Assembly (NCBI RefSeq): GCF_020554845.1
Contig: NZ_JAJCIA010000002.1
Span: forward strand, 133,573 to 197,572
Source: Blautia faecis
Lineage (GTDB): Bacteria; Bacillota; Clostridia; Lachnospirales; Lachnospiraceae
Direction: 5' to 3'
Length of the DNA stretch: 64,000 nucleotides
The notes beneath the pieces were generated by a model, which did no database searches, was not told where the DNA came from, and saw only the letters and a program-made list of their open reading frames with translations. The translations under genes and the position numbers were made by a program. Below are positions 1 to 7,320 of the stretch, in pieces. Numbering within the stretch: position 1 is the stretch's first letter; every line of letters begins with the position of its first letter.

Positions 1-476
1 CCCTTTGCGAGGATGATTATCTTCAGTATGCATTAGACATGATGAAGAAAGCAGAAGATAAAGGCGTTAAGCTTCTTCTTCCTGTAGATAACAGAATCGG
101 AGATGACTTCTCCAACGACTGCAACATCCAGGTTGTAAAACGTGGCGAGATTCCGGATGGCTGGGAAGGAATGGACATCGGACCAGAGACAGAGAAACTT
201 TTCGCTGACGCTGTAAAAGATGCCAAGACAGTTGTTTGGAACGGACCGATGGGCTGCTTCGAAATGCCGAACTTCGCTCGTGGTACGGAGGCTGTTGCTA
301 AGGCTCTTGCTGATACAGATGCTACCACTATCATCGGTGGTGGTGATTCCGCAGCAGCTGTTAACATCCTCGGCTATGGTGACAAGATGACACACATCTC
401 CACAGGTGGCGGTGCATCTCTTGAATTCCTGGAAGGAAAAGAGTTACCAGGTGTAGCAGCAGCTAACGATAAATAA
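1..476 (+). CDS. pgk: Phosphoglycerate kinase, C-terminal part (5' end outside window)
   Basis: The reading frame is open from base 3 and has no start in the window, so only about the last 157 residues are seen. It carries the C-terminal nucleotide-binding half of phosphoglycerate kinase, which makes ATP from 1,3-bisphosphoglycerate in glycolysis. Diagnostic stretches are [19 protein letters not shown] and the glycine-rich [12 protein letters not shown] followed by [20 protein letters not shown], which is the usual end of the family. It lies 188 bases upstream of tpiA on the same strand, the common glycolytic order. Identification is secure; only its completeness is unknown. Confidence 0.97.
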   Translation, partial: LCEDDYLQYALDMMKKAEDKGVKLLLPVDNRIGDDFSNDCNIQVVKRGEIPDGWEGMDIGPETEKLFADAVKDAKTVVWNGPMGCFEMPNFARGTEAVAKALADTDATTIIGGGDSAAAVNILGYGDKMTHISTGGGASLEFLEGKELPGVAAANDK

Positions 477-483
477 ATAGAGC

Positions 484-570
484 ACTTAATGAAAGCAAGC
501 TGTAAGCGCAGCTTGAATTATGTGCGAATTTGGTTCGAAGGAACTTAATGAGAGCAAGCCAACGGCGCAG
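484..570 (+). repeat. Imperfect 28-base direct repeat between pgk and tpiA
   Basis: Two copies begin at 484 and 543, each reading ACTTAATGA, then AAGCAAGC or GAGCAAGC, then a variable four bases and GCGCAG. They lie in the pgk-tpiA spacer. Function is unknown; it could be a small dispersed repeat or part of a transcript-processing region. Confidence 0.5.
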
Positions 571-594
571 ACCAGCTGATTTTCATATATGGTG

Positions 595-634
595 ATGTCG
601 CCTGCCGGCGACATGTCCGTTTAGTGAATCGGAC
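595..634 (+). other. Two consecutive hairpins in the tpiA leader
   Basis: A perfect 8-bp stem (ATGTCGCC at 595-602 with GGCGACAT at 607-614) is followed at once by a 5-bp stem (GTCCG 615-619 with CGGAC 630-634). No T-run follows, so these look like RNA-processing or stability structures rather than a terminator. The tpiA ribosome-binding site (AGGAG) comes about 17 bases later. Confidence 0.5.
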
Positions 635-664
635 TTCCTTATTACACAAAAGGAGATATATAAA

Positions 665-1417
665 ATGTCTAGAAAGAAAATTATTGCCGGAAACTGGAAA
701 ATGAACATGACTCCAAGTGAGGCAGTTAAATTAGTAGAAACTTTAAAACCATTAGTAGCAAACGATGACGTTGACGTAGTATTCTGCGTACCGGCTATCG
801 ATATTCTTCCTGTAGTTGAGGCTGCAAAAGGCTCCAATATCCAGGTAGGTGCTGAGAACATGTATTTCGAGGAGAAAGGTGCTTTCACAGGCGAGATTTC
901 CCCGAACATGCTTACAGACGCTGGTGTTAAATACGTAGTTCTCGGACACTCTGAGAGAAGAGAGTACTTCGCTGAGACAAGCGAAACTGTAAACAAAAAA
1001 ATGCTTAAAGCATTTGAGCACGGAATCACTCCAATTATGTGCTGTGGAGAGACTCTTGATCAGAGAGAGCAGGGCGTAACTATGGACTTCATCCGTCAGC
1101 AGGTTAAAGTTGGTTTCCAGAACGTTACAGCTGATCAGGCTAAAACAGCCGTTATCGCTTACGAGCCAATCTGGGCTATCGGAACTGGCAAAACAGCTAC
1201 AACTGAGCAGGCTCAGGAAGTATGCGCAGGAATCCGTGCTTGCATCGCTGAGATCTATGATGAGGCCACTGCAGCAGCAATCCGCATCCAGTACGGCGGA
1301 TCTGTAAACGCTAAGACAGCTCCGGAATTATTTGCTCAGGCAGACATCGACGGCGGTCTTGTAGGCGGTGCATCCCTGAAACCAGAGTTCGGCGATATCG
1401 TAAACTATAACAAATAA
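665..1417 (+). CDS. tpiA: Triosephosphate isomerase
   Basis: Interconverts dihydroxyacetone phosphate and glyceraldehyde 3-phosphate in the cytoplasm. The 250-residue protein has the full family length. The substrate-binding start AGNWKMNM is at residues 8-15, the catalytic His95 is in VLGHSERR, the catalytic Glu167 in [11 protein letters not shown], and the phosphate-binding YGGSV and GGLVGGASL motifs are near the end. The ATG is preceded by AAAGGAGAT at good spacing. It follows pgk and is closed by a large hairpin, so pgk-tpiA probably ends one transcript. In many relatives gpmI follows directly; here gpmI lies 15 kb away on the other strand. Confidence 0.98.
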   Translation: MSRKKIIAGNWKMNMTPSEAVKLVETLKPLVANDDVDVVFCVPAIDILPVVEAAKGSNIQVGAENMYFEEKGAFTGEISPNMLTDAGVKYVVLGHSERREYFAETSETVNKKMLKAFEHGITPIMCCGETLDQREQGVTMDFIRQQVKVGFQNVTADQAKTAVIAYEPIWAIGTGKTATTEQAQEVCAGIRACIAEIYDEATAAAIRIQYGGSVNAKTAPELFAQADIDGGLVGGASLKPEFGDIVNYNK

Positions 1418-1465
1418 TAAAATAATAGCTATTTTTTAGCTAATGTGTCCAAGCGAGAAGTAATT

Positions 1466-1530
1466 AAACGCCCCTAAACACAAGGATGATTGGTAAATAT
1501 TACCAATTGAATTGTGGGTAGGGGCGTTTT
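1466..1530 (+). terminator. Terminator after tpiA
   Basis: AAACGCCCCT (1466-1475) pairs with AGGGGCGTTT (1520-1529), and an inner hairpin ATTGGTA/TACCAAT sits within the loop (1489-1507). The outer stem ends in a short T-run. Downstream to 2013 I see no gene, only further hairpins and a repeat. Confidence 0.8.
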
Positions 1531-1802
1531 ATAATTTACCTACTATCACCTTTTGGTATCACTTTTGGAAGGAAAAATCACTGTCATTCAAATAAGCAGA
1601 AATAATGAAATTAGGTATCGTTATTACGAGGCCGATTTCATAAATGTCCAGATAAGTTGTTAAATGCCTTTAAATGCTGATAGCTAGAGCATTTAGCGGA
1701 TTTCCGACTTGGATAAAACTCTATATAAATTCATGTGATTTTTTGAAAAATGGCCCACTTTGTGGCCTACTAACTTTTGATCGAAGTCCTAATATGGTAA
1801 GA

Positions 1803-1832
1803 AGAAGCGCCTGTAGGAACGCTTCTTTTTTT
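1803..1832 (+). terminator. Rho-independent terminator in a gene-free stretch
   Basis: AGAAGCG (1803-1809) pairs with CGCTTCT (1820-1826), followed by seven T. No intact gene lies upstream of it up to tpiA, so it may be a leftover of a lost gene. The 1531-1802 stretch holds nothing I recognise. Confidence 0.6.
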
Positions 1833-1838
1833 CTGTAC

Positions 1839-1898
1839 AGGAAAGACCGCCTGTGGTGCGCTGCTGAATTTAAAAATGCCCGCACGGAGGCGGGCATG
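1839..1898 (+). repeat. Repeat copy that also occurs at the window's right edge, with embedded hairpin
   Basis: The stretch starting AGGAAAGACCGCCTGTGG and ending ATGCCCGCACGG is repeated at 63952-64000 with few differences. The copy here ends in a hairpin ATGCCCGC (1876-1883) / GCGGGCAT (1890-1897). The right-hand copy lies just after a TnpV relic, so the repeat may be the downstream end of a Tn4451-type element. It is not a long insertion sequence: no transposase is present here. Confidence 0.6.
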
Positions 1899-2013
1899 AT
1901 AACAAGAAAATCCCTGGATTAGAAAATATAAAATTTTACTCGCCAAATCGTTATCAGATTCTTCATCATTTAGAAGATAATCCATATCTGGAAGTCCATT
2001 CTCGTTTCTCCTG

Positions 2014-2463
2014 CTATATAATATTTTGTAAATCATTTTGCATGGATGTTCGCTGATAATAAGTATTTATGATATCCTGTAAAGTAATTGTATTCATCTT
2101 TTCTTCAGTGTTTTTTTGAATTTCATTATAGAATCCCTGCAAGGACAACTGAATATTAATGCCAACGCCACAATCAGGGTTGGTATGAGTATCTAAATGA
2201 AGTAGCGGTTTCTCGCCCTCCACTGCTTTATAAATATCCAGCAACGTAATCTGGTCTGCTGGTTTTGAAAGAGAAGGACGGGCATGTCCGGCTACACTGG
2301 TCATAAGTTCGGCCTTTTTTAGTTTTAACATGAGCTGGCGTACAAAGCCGGGATTTGTATGGATACTTTCTGCAATTGAGGCACTGGAGAGTGAGTTTTC
2401 CTGGTTGATAGCAATCAGAACCATTACATGGACAGTATCGCTTAATTTCGTTGAGTATTTCAT
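2014..2463 (-). CDS. Rrf2-family transcriptional regulator
   Basis: A 149-residue winged-helix protein beginning MKYSTKLSDTVHVMVLIA, the standard Rrf2 opening, with the recognition helix region SIAESIHTNPGFVRQLM and the conserved GHARPSLSKPADQITLLDIY segment. Rrf2 proteins such as IscR, NsrR and CymR often sense Fe-S cluster state, nitric oxide or cysteine. NsrR and IscR bind a cluster through three cysteines; here I see only one (Cys98 in NPDCGVG), so cluster binding is doubtful. The ATG at 2463 is chosen because AAGGAG precedes it; the longer frame upstream lacks a site. It is divergent from the YgbA-like gene, which fits control of that gene. Confidence 0.85.
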   Translation of the reverse strand: MKYSTKLSDTVHVMVLIAINQENSLSSASIAESIHTNPGFVRQLMLKLKKAELMTSVAGHARPSLSKPADQITLLDIYKAVEGEKPLLHLDTHTNPDCGVGINIQLSLQGFYNEIQKNTEEKMNTITLQDIINTYYQRTSMQNDLQNII

Positions 2464-2553
2464 GATAAGAAACTCCTTGTAGTATGATATAATGATTTTG
2501 GTTTCACGTTTTTGAGGCGAAAATATTTCTGGTTTGTCAAAAACATCCCAAGT

Positions 2554-2660
2554 TCTCAACAGCTCTTTTAATGTGTTGAGAAACTGTACATATTTTTTTA
2601 TTTTGATGATTGTAAATAATATAATTACAACTATAATGAAATTTAAAGGAAAAGTCAACA
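2554..2660 (+). promoter_or_regulatory. Promoter with inverted-repeat operator, copy 1
   Basis: An inverted repeat CTCAACA (2555-2561) N12 TGTTGAG (2574-2580) is followed by a -35-like TTGTAA (2610-2615), a 16-base spacer and a -10 TATAAT (2632-2637), then TTTAAAGGAAAAGTCAACA. The same arrangement, at the same spacing and with the same flanks, recurs at 4295-4400 upstream of the first CooC-type gene. It drives the YgbA-like gene at 2692. Confidence 0.75.
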
Positions 2661-2691
2661 TAGTAATAAAACTTACGGAGGATTGTATAAT

Positions 2692-3024
2692 ATGCTGATT
2701 GTGGACAAATTAAAAGGAAATTTATATACCAGAATCAAAAAACATATGACTAAAAAAATGTATCACCTTTATTATCGTGAAAACAGGGAAGCTTCACAGT
2801 CTAAAGAAGAATATGAAGCAAATTTATTAAGAGCATACCGACATTTAGATGCATGCAGATTCAAAAATAAGGGATGGCCATGTCCAACATGCCCAAGTTG
2901 CTGTTTTTGTGGAAAAGATTATGAAACTATGACTGAGGTAATGGATTTTGCCCGGGAATGGATGAAAGAGAATCCGGACAAAGCCAGATTTATGAAACCA
3001 CCCAAATTCTTGCATAAACATTGA
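2692..3024 (+). CDS. YgbA-like (nitric-oxide-responsive family) cysteine-rich protein
   Basis: A 110-residue protein with the pattern CRFKNKGWPCPTCPSCCF followed by YETMTEVMDFAREW. This resembles the YgbA_NO family, whose E. coli member sits downstream of an NsrR-controlled promoter; molecular function is unknown. The five clustered cysteines suggest metal or cluster binding (inference). The ATG at 2692 has GGAGG ten bases upstream; a TTG at 2683 is too close to that site. It is divergent from the Rrf2 gene and has the same promoter type as the CooC operon, so a redox or nitrosative-stress role is likely. The family assignment comes from motif memory and is moderately sure. Confidence 0.65.
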   Translation: MLIVDKLKGNLYTRIKKHMTKKMYHLYYRENREASQSKEEYEANLLRAYRHLDACRFKNKGWPCPTCPSCCFCGKDYETMTEVMDFAREWMKENPDKARFMKPPKFLHKH

Positions 3025-3064
3025 TTATTATATGATGCGATAAAATGTTCGCAAAGGGGAAGTT

Positions 3065-3691
3065 ATGGAATACAAAAATCAAACAGAAAATCGTGCATTT
3101 CAGGAAATGTTGCAGGCAGCAGTAAAACGGCTGCAAAATCGCTCCGGAGAGGATCTTGCTGCAAAAAGTGGGGCTGTTTTTCAAAGCAGCCGAAATGTGC
3201 TTGAAGTACAGAGCTTTTACGAAAAGATTGAAATTCAACTCCCTGAGTTTCGTATTAACTCAGACATGGACGAATGGCATTATCTGACATTGCTGCATTA
3301 TCTGGATATGGCCGATGGAACAGAAGGTTCACAGAAGCTCATTACTTTTGGTAACCTGAAAGATGGATTGATTCGAGGAACCAAGTTTGACCGGACCGCA
3401 GAGCAGAAACTGGAAAAGCTTTTGCAGGATAAAGATCCTGAGAAAATTCAGAAAGCATGTAAAAACCTGGGTGCAGAATTTACAGAGACAACGGCGGATT
3501 TGTGTGTTGTTTTTCCAGTTCTGCCAAGATATCCGGTAACTTTAAAAATATGGTTTGCAGATGAAGAATTTCCTGTATCTGGCAAAATATTTCTTCAGGA
3601 TCATGCCGATCATTATCTAAGTGTAGAAGATGCGGTAACAGTTGGAGAAATTTTGCTGCAAAAATTATCGGAAGCCTTTTCTTCTCTCTGA
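3065..3691 (+). CDS. DUF3786 family protein
   Basis: A 208-residue soluble protein with no signal peptide or membrane segment. The central EWHYLTLLHYLDMADGT and the C-terminal FPVLPRYPVTLKIWFAD ... SVEDAVTVGEILL match what I recall of DUF3786, a family in anaerobes that is sometimes joined to iron-sulfur domains of CO dehydrogenase/acetyl-CoA synthase proteins. Its biochemical role is not established. It starts 40 bases after the YgbA-like gene with AAGGGGAAG before the ATG, so the two are probably co-transcribed. Its last 79 bases overlap the end of the convergent TetR gene. Confidence 0.7.
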   Translation: MEYKNQTENRAFQEMLQAAVKRLQNRSGEDLAAKSGAVFQSSRNVLEVQSFYEKIEIQLPEFRINSDMDEWHYLTLLHYLDMADGTEGSQKLITFGNLKDGLIRGTKFDRTAEQKLEKLLQDKDPEKIQKACKNLGAEFTETTADLCVVFPVLPRYPVTLKIWFADEEFPVSGKIFLQDHADHYLSVEDAVTVGEILLQKLSEAFSSL

Positions 3692-4260
3692 TCATGAATC
3701 AGAAAACTTTCCAGCCCGGCTTTGATAAATTTGTCGATTACTGTCTGAATCTGTTTCCAGTCATTACAGTGATTGCGGAGCATCAGTCTGTTGATGGAAA
3801 GGCAGCCATTCATTTGAAAATAAAAAACCGATTCTGCCTGTTCAAAGGTCAGGAGGCTGTGTGACATAAGCCAGGTCACATAGCCTTCTTTTGTATTTTC
3901 TGCTATTTTTTCCAGAAGAATAGGGGCAATTGCATCATCCAGAAACAGTGCCCTGTATTGTGATTCCATCTGTATTTTCTGACAGAACGGATAGGAACAG
4001 CTTTTTTGATTTAGACAGAATAAATGATCTACCGTTGTTAACATATCCTGAGTCATATCATTAAAAATATCTGATAATACATCATGGATATCGTAGTAAT
4101 GAAGATAAAAAGTGCCACGGTTGATTTCAGCATTTTTGCAGATCTCTGTAACTGTAATTTTCGTAAAACTTTTCTGCTTTAACAATTCTAAGAACGTATC
4201 TTTTATGGTTTGCCTGGTATAGCGGGTACGGCGATCTTGTTTTCTCGTTTTTTCTGACAT
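3613..4260 (-). CDS. TetR/AcrR-family transcriptional regulator
   Basis: A 215-residue protein. The N-terminal helix-turn-helix is clear: RQTIKDTFLELLKQKSF, then TVTEICKNAEINRGTFYLHY, the canonical TetR recognition helix. The C-terminal ligand domain is helical with a C-terminal extension that overlaps the DUF3786 gene end-to-end. AGGAG precedes the ATG at 4260. It is divergent from the first CooC-type gene, and the inverted repeat CTCAACA-N12-TGTTGAG lies in the shared spacer, so it may bind that site (inference). Its ligand cannot be told from sequence. Confidence 0.88.
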   Translation of the reverse strand: MSEKTRKQDRRTRYTRQTIKDTFLELLKQKSFTKITVTEICKNAEINRGTFYLHYYDIHDVLSDIFNDMTQDMLTTVDHLFCLNQKSCSYPFCQKIQMESQYRALFLDDAIAPILLEKIAENTKEGYVTWLMSHSLLTFEQAESVFYFQMNGCLSINRLMLRNHCNDWKQIQTVIDKFIKAGLESFLIHDQREEKASDNFCSKISPTVTASSTLR

Positions 4261-4294
4261 TATATACTCCTGTATTAGTTAGTATCATATAATT

Positions 4295-4400
4295 TCTCAA
4301 CAATTTTTCTGATGTGTTGAGTAACCATACAAATCTCACAGACTGATTATTGTAATTTATATAGTAACAACTATAATGAGGTTTAAAGAAAAAGTCAACA
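4295..4400 (+). promoter_or_regulatory. Promoter with inverted-repeat operator, copy 2
   Basis: CTCAACA (4296-4302) N12 TGTTGAG (4315-4321), then TTGTAA (4350-4355), 16 bases, TATAAT (4372-4377) and TTTAAAGAAAAAGTCAACA. Position by position it parallels 2554-2660. It precedes the three CooC-type genes and lies between them and the divergent TetR gene. Confidence 0.75.
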
Positions 4401-4428
4401 GATTGTTCAGAATTTTAGGAGGAAAAAC

Positions 4429-5199
4429 ATGGGACATGTAATTGCAGTATCAGGAAAAGGTGGCGTAGGAAAAACAACTCTTTGTGGATTGTTGATCCAG
4501 TATTTATGTGAAAGCGGAAAACGTCCGGTCCTGGCGGTGGATGCAGATGCAAACGCAAATTTGAACGAAGTGCTCGGTGTTGAGCCGGAGATCACACTTG
4601 GAGAGCTGAGAGAAGAAATTGAGCGGGCAGGCGTAGACCCACGATATCAGATTCCCTCCGGTATGACAAAACAGGCATATCTGGAAATGCGTCTTTCTGA
4701 TGCGATTGCAGAAGAAGACGATTATGATTTGATGGTAATGGGACGAACCCAGGGACAGGGCTGCTATTGTTTTGTAAATGGTCTTGTGCAGACCCAGGTT
4801 CAGAAACTGCAAAGCCATTATCCATATATTGTGGTTGATAACGAAGCAGGTATGGAACATATCAGCAGAGGAATCCTGCCAATGATGGAAGTTGCGATTC
4901 TTGTAAGTGACTGTTCCAGAAGAGGTGTTCAGGCAGCCGGACGTATTGCAAAGCTGATGAAGGAATTAAACTTTAAACCACAGAAAACCGGATTAATCGT
5001 GAATCGTGTTCCAGATGGAAAACTGGATGCCGGAACTCTGGAAGAAATCCGAAATCAGGGACTGGAACTGTTAGGGGTTGTACCACATGATGACCAGGTA
5101 TATCAGTATGACTGTGATGGAAAGCCGATCATACAGCTTCCGAAAGATTCTCCTGTAAGAAGTGCACTGGAAGGAATTGTAAAGAAGTTGGGATTGTGA
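4429..5199 (+). CDS. CooC-type P-loop ATPase, paralogue 1
   Basis: A 256-residue MinD/ParA-superfamily ATPase. The deviant Walker A (GKGGVGKTT) is at residues 9-17, VDADANANLNEVLG follows as switch region, and a C-x-C pair (Cys112, Cys114 in GCYCF) is placed where CooC carries its metal-binding CxC at the dimer interface. VVDNEAGMEHISRG is the Walker B-like segment typical of CooC/AcsF. CooC-family proteins drive nickel insertion into CO dehydrogenase or related metalloenzymes; the client here is unknown because no CODH gene is present in the window. It is the first gene of a three-paralogue run, with a strong AGGAGG before the ATG. Confidence 0.85.
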   Translation: MGHVIAVSGKGGVGKTTLCGLLIQYLCESGKRPVLAVDADANANLNEVLGVEPEITLGELREEIERAGVDPRYQIPSGMTKQAYLEMRLSDAIAEEDDYDLMVMGRTQGQGCYCFVNGLVQTQVQKLQSHYPYIVVDNEAGMEHISRGILPMMEVAILVSDCSRRGVQAAGRIAKLMKELNFKPQKTGLIVNRVPDGKLDAGTLEEIRNQGLELLGVVPHDDQVYQYDCDGKPIIQLPKDSPVRSALEGIVKKLGL

Positions 5200-5216
5200 G
5201 TTGGAGGATTGAAAGT

Positions 5217-5993
5217 ATGAAGATTACAGTATGTGGCAAAGGTGGCTGTGGAAAAAGTACAGTATCAGCGCTGCTTGCCAAAGAATTTGAACGAATGGGA
5301 AAGACTGTTCTTGTAGCTGATTCTGATGAATCAAATTATGGACTGCATCGCCAACTTGGTGTAAAGCTTCCAAGGGATTTTACAGAGTATTTTGGTGGTA
5401 AGGAGAAAGCTTTTAAAACAATGATGGCAGGAGAGATTCTTGATACTGTGAAGTTGTCTGCATTTGCAAAAAAGTTCTATTCGGAACCATTTACATTGAA
5501 TGAGATACCCGAAGAATATATTTCACGAAACAATGGCGTGATGCTTATTTCCAGTGGAAAAATACGTCAGTCAAATGAAGGCTGTGCCTGCACAATGAAT
5601 AGTATTTTAAAGCAATTTATCAAACATCTGACGGTAGGAGAAAATGAAGTTGTATTGTTGGATATGGAAGCTGGCGTAGAGCATTTTGGACGTGGTGTAG
5701 ATAACAGTGTGGATTTAATCTTAATGATCGTAGATCCTTCTTTTGAATCATTGAAATTGACGAAAAAAATCCAACAGCTAGGGGACAGCATTGGGAAAAC
5801 TGTATTTTTTGTGTTAAATAAAGTAAATGAATTGGTTTTGCCAACAATGTTGGAGTCTATTGACGATCAGAGTAAGGTGTTGGCAGTTATTTCAACAGAT
5901 ACAGAAATCGCAAGAAAGGGATTGGTTGGAGATGAACTAATGATGGAAATTCCGGAAATTCATATGCTTGCAAGGAAAATTTTGAAGCAATAA
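5217..5993 (+). CDS. CooC-type P-loop ATPase, paralogue 2
   Basis: A 258-residue relative of its neighbours. Walker A GKGGCGKST is at residues 7-15 and the C-x-C pair is Cys123/Cys125 in GCACTMNS. VLLDMEAGVEHFGRGVD matches the Walker B region of CooC. The switch has ADSDESNYGLHRQLG in place of the usual DADPDANLG, so this paralogue has diverged most in that loop, with an extra FGGKEKAF insertion region after it. The ATG at 5217 is chosen because TTGGAGG lies ten bases upstream; an in-frame upstream codon would overlap the preceding gene. Probably forms homo- or heterodimers with the flanking paralogues (inference). Confidence 0.85.
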   Translation: MKITVCGKGGCGKSTVSALLAKEFERMGKTVLVADSDESNYGLHRQLGVKLPRDFTEYFGGKEKAFKTMMAGEILDTVKLSAFAKKFYSEPFTLNEIPEEYISRNNGVMLISSGKIRQSNEGCACTMNSILKQFIKHLTVGENEVVLLDMEAGVEHFGRGVDNSVDLILMIVDPSFESLKLTKKIQQLGDSIGKTVFFVLNKVNELVLPTMLESIDDQSKVLAVISTDTEIARKGLVGDELMMEIPEIHMLARKILKQ

Positions 5994-6013
5994 ATGAGAG
6001 GAAGTAATAAGAA

Positions 6014-6772
6014 ATGAAAATAGCCGTAACAGGAAAAGGTGGTGTAGGAAAGACCACAATCGCTGCAACTCTTGCAAGATTATATGCAGATGAAGGAAAA
6101 ACAGTGTATGCAGCGGATGCAGATCCGGATGCGAATCTGGGACTGGCACTAGGTTTTTCAGAGGAAGAACTGGCAGAGATTATACCAGTCAGCAAAATGA
6201 GAAAGCTGGTGGAAGAACGGACCGGAGCGGATAAAAGCAATACATTTTACAAAATCAATCCAAAAGTTGACGATATTCCGGAGAGATATTCGAAATTTCG
6301 TAATGGTGTCAGATTATTGATTCTTGGAACAGTAGAAACAGCCGGAAGCGGCTGTGTCTGCCCGGAAAATGTAATGCTTAAACGGATCATCAACAATCTT
6401 ATTCTGCACAGAGAGGATGTTGTGCTGCTGGATATGGAAGCAGGTTTGGAACATCTTGGAAGAGGGACAACAGAAGGCATGGATCAGTTTATCGTTGTGA
6501 TAGAGCCAGGAGCCAGAAGTGTTCAGACTTATAGAAACGTAAAGCGTCTGGCAGAAGAACTGGGGGTAAAGAAAGTAAGAGTTGTTGCAAATAAAATCAG
6601 GGATGAAAGTGATGAAGCATTTGTGAAAGACAGAATACCGGAAAGTGATTTGCTGGGATTTGTTCATTATAATCCGGAAATTATGAATGCAGACAGAGAG
6701 GGAGTTTCTCCTTATGATTTCAGCCAGACAGCAGTAGATGAGATAAAAAAAATAAAAGAAAAATTAGGTTAA
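6014..6772 (+). CDS. CooC-type P-loop ATPase, paralogue 3
   Basis: A 252-residue protein closest of the three to standard CooC/AcsF: GKGGVGKTT near residue 8, ADADPDANLGLALG, a C-x-C pair at Cys114/Cys116 in GCVCPENVM, VLLDMEAGLEHLGRGT, and VANKIRDE as the nucleotide-base motif. Such ATPases mature the nickel site of CODH/ACS in acetogens. It begins 20 bases after paralogue 2 and is followed by a small zinc-ribbon gene, all on one strand, consistent with a single operon. Confidence 0.88.
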   Translation: MKIAVTGKGGVGKTTIAATLARLYADEGKTVYAADADPDANLGLALGFSEEELAEIIPVSKMRKLVEERTGADKSNTFYKINPKVDDIPERYSKFRNGVRLLILGTVETAGSGCVCPENVMLKRIINNLILHREDVVLLDMEAGLEHLGRGTTEGMDQFIVVIEPGARSVQTYRNVKRLAEELGVKKVRVVANKIRDESDEAFVKDRIPESDLLGFVHYNPEIMNADREGVSPYDFSQTAVDEIKKIKEKLG

Positions 6773-6809
6773 GAAAATAATAGAATATATACAGGAAAAA
6801 GGTGAAAAA

Positions 6810-6986
6810 ATGGGATTTTTTTCAGGATGTATGGATGCCAGAAGCATGACTTCAATTAAAGAAGTTAAATGTCCGAAATGTAGTGCAGATATAGAAGTAT
6901 TTGTGAGAGATGGAAAAACAGTTGGCGAAAGTGTATGCGATAACTGCGGATATATGATAAAAGAAAACCAGATTACACAGCTGTAA
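6810..6986 (+). CDS. Small two-knuckle zinc-ribbon protein
   Basis: A 58-residue ORF, too short for usual gene callers. It holds two C-x-x-C knuckles (CPKC at residues 21-24 and CDNC at 43-46) spaced as in a zinc ribbon, with EVFVRDG between them. An AAAAGGTG ribosome-binding site precedes the ATG and it follows the third CooC-type gene by 37 bases. A metal- or cluster-binding partner or scaffold for the CooC proteins is a reasonable guess; no named family was recognised. Confidence 0.65.
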   Translation: MGFFSGCMDARSMTSIKEVKCPKCSADIEVFVRDGKTVGESVCDNCGYMIKENQITQL

Positions 6987-7092
6987 TTTGTAATATTACA
7001 TCCACTTAACGCAAGAAAGAAGCAGTGATATACTGAAATAAAAGTTATTTATAAAATAATAATAAAAATCTGGAACAATATTGTGTGATTGA

Positions 7093-7260
7093 ACAGTTGC
7101 AAAGAATGCAATTGTGGAAGATGAAGAAATTTACGTAAAACAATTAACAGAGTATATCCGGAAATATCAAACGGAAAGGGGAAGATCAATAAAGGTTACG
7201 GTATTTGGTATTTGCTGCATCTCGTGCCAAAAACGGTACGAAATAATAACCATGTTATAG
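7093..7260 (+). pseudogene. Remnant of a LytTR-type response regulator (receiver N-terminus)
   Basis: This frame reads NAIVEDEEIYVKQLTEYIRK then RSIKVTVF, matching the first 35 residues of a receiver domain in AgrA/LytTR regulators (the acidic pair EDE is the metal-binding pocket). It has no start codon, and after VTVF the sequence becomes unrelated and ends at a stop. No phospho-acceptor region remains. The stretch 6987-7320 otherwise holds only the strong AAAGGAGG site of the next gene. Confidence 0.6.
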
Positions 7261-7320
7261 TAATGACAACAGGAAATGATACTTTAAAAGGACGAGAGAG
7301 TCAAAGGAGGGAAAAAGAGA

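Noticed and set aside
1674..1922. 82-residue frame in the spacer after tpiA
   Set aside because: It runs through two terminator hairpins and a dispersed repeat, so it is not a gene.
4295..4321. FNR/CRP-type site reading of CTCAACA-N12-TGTTGAG
   Set aside because: FNR and CRP sites have TTGA or TGTGA facing inward with a short spacer; here the arms are reversed and the spacer is 12 bases.
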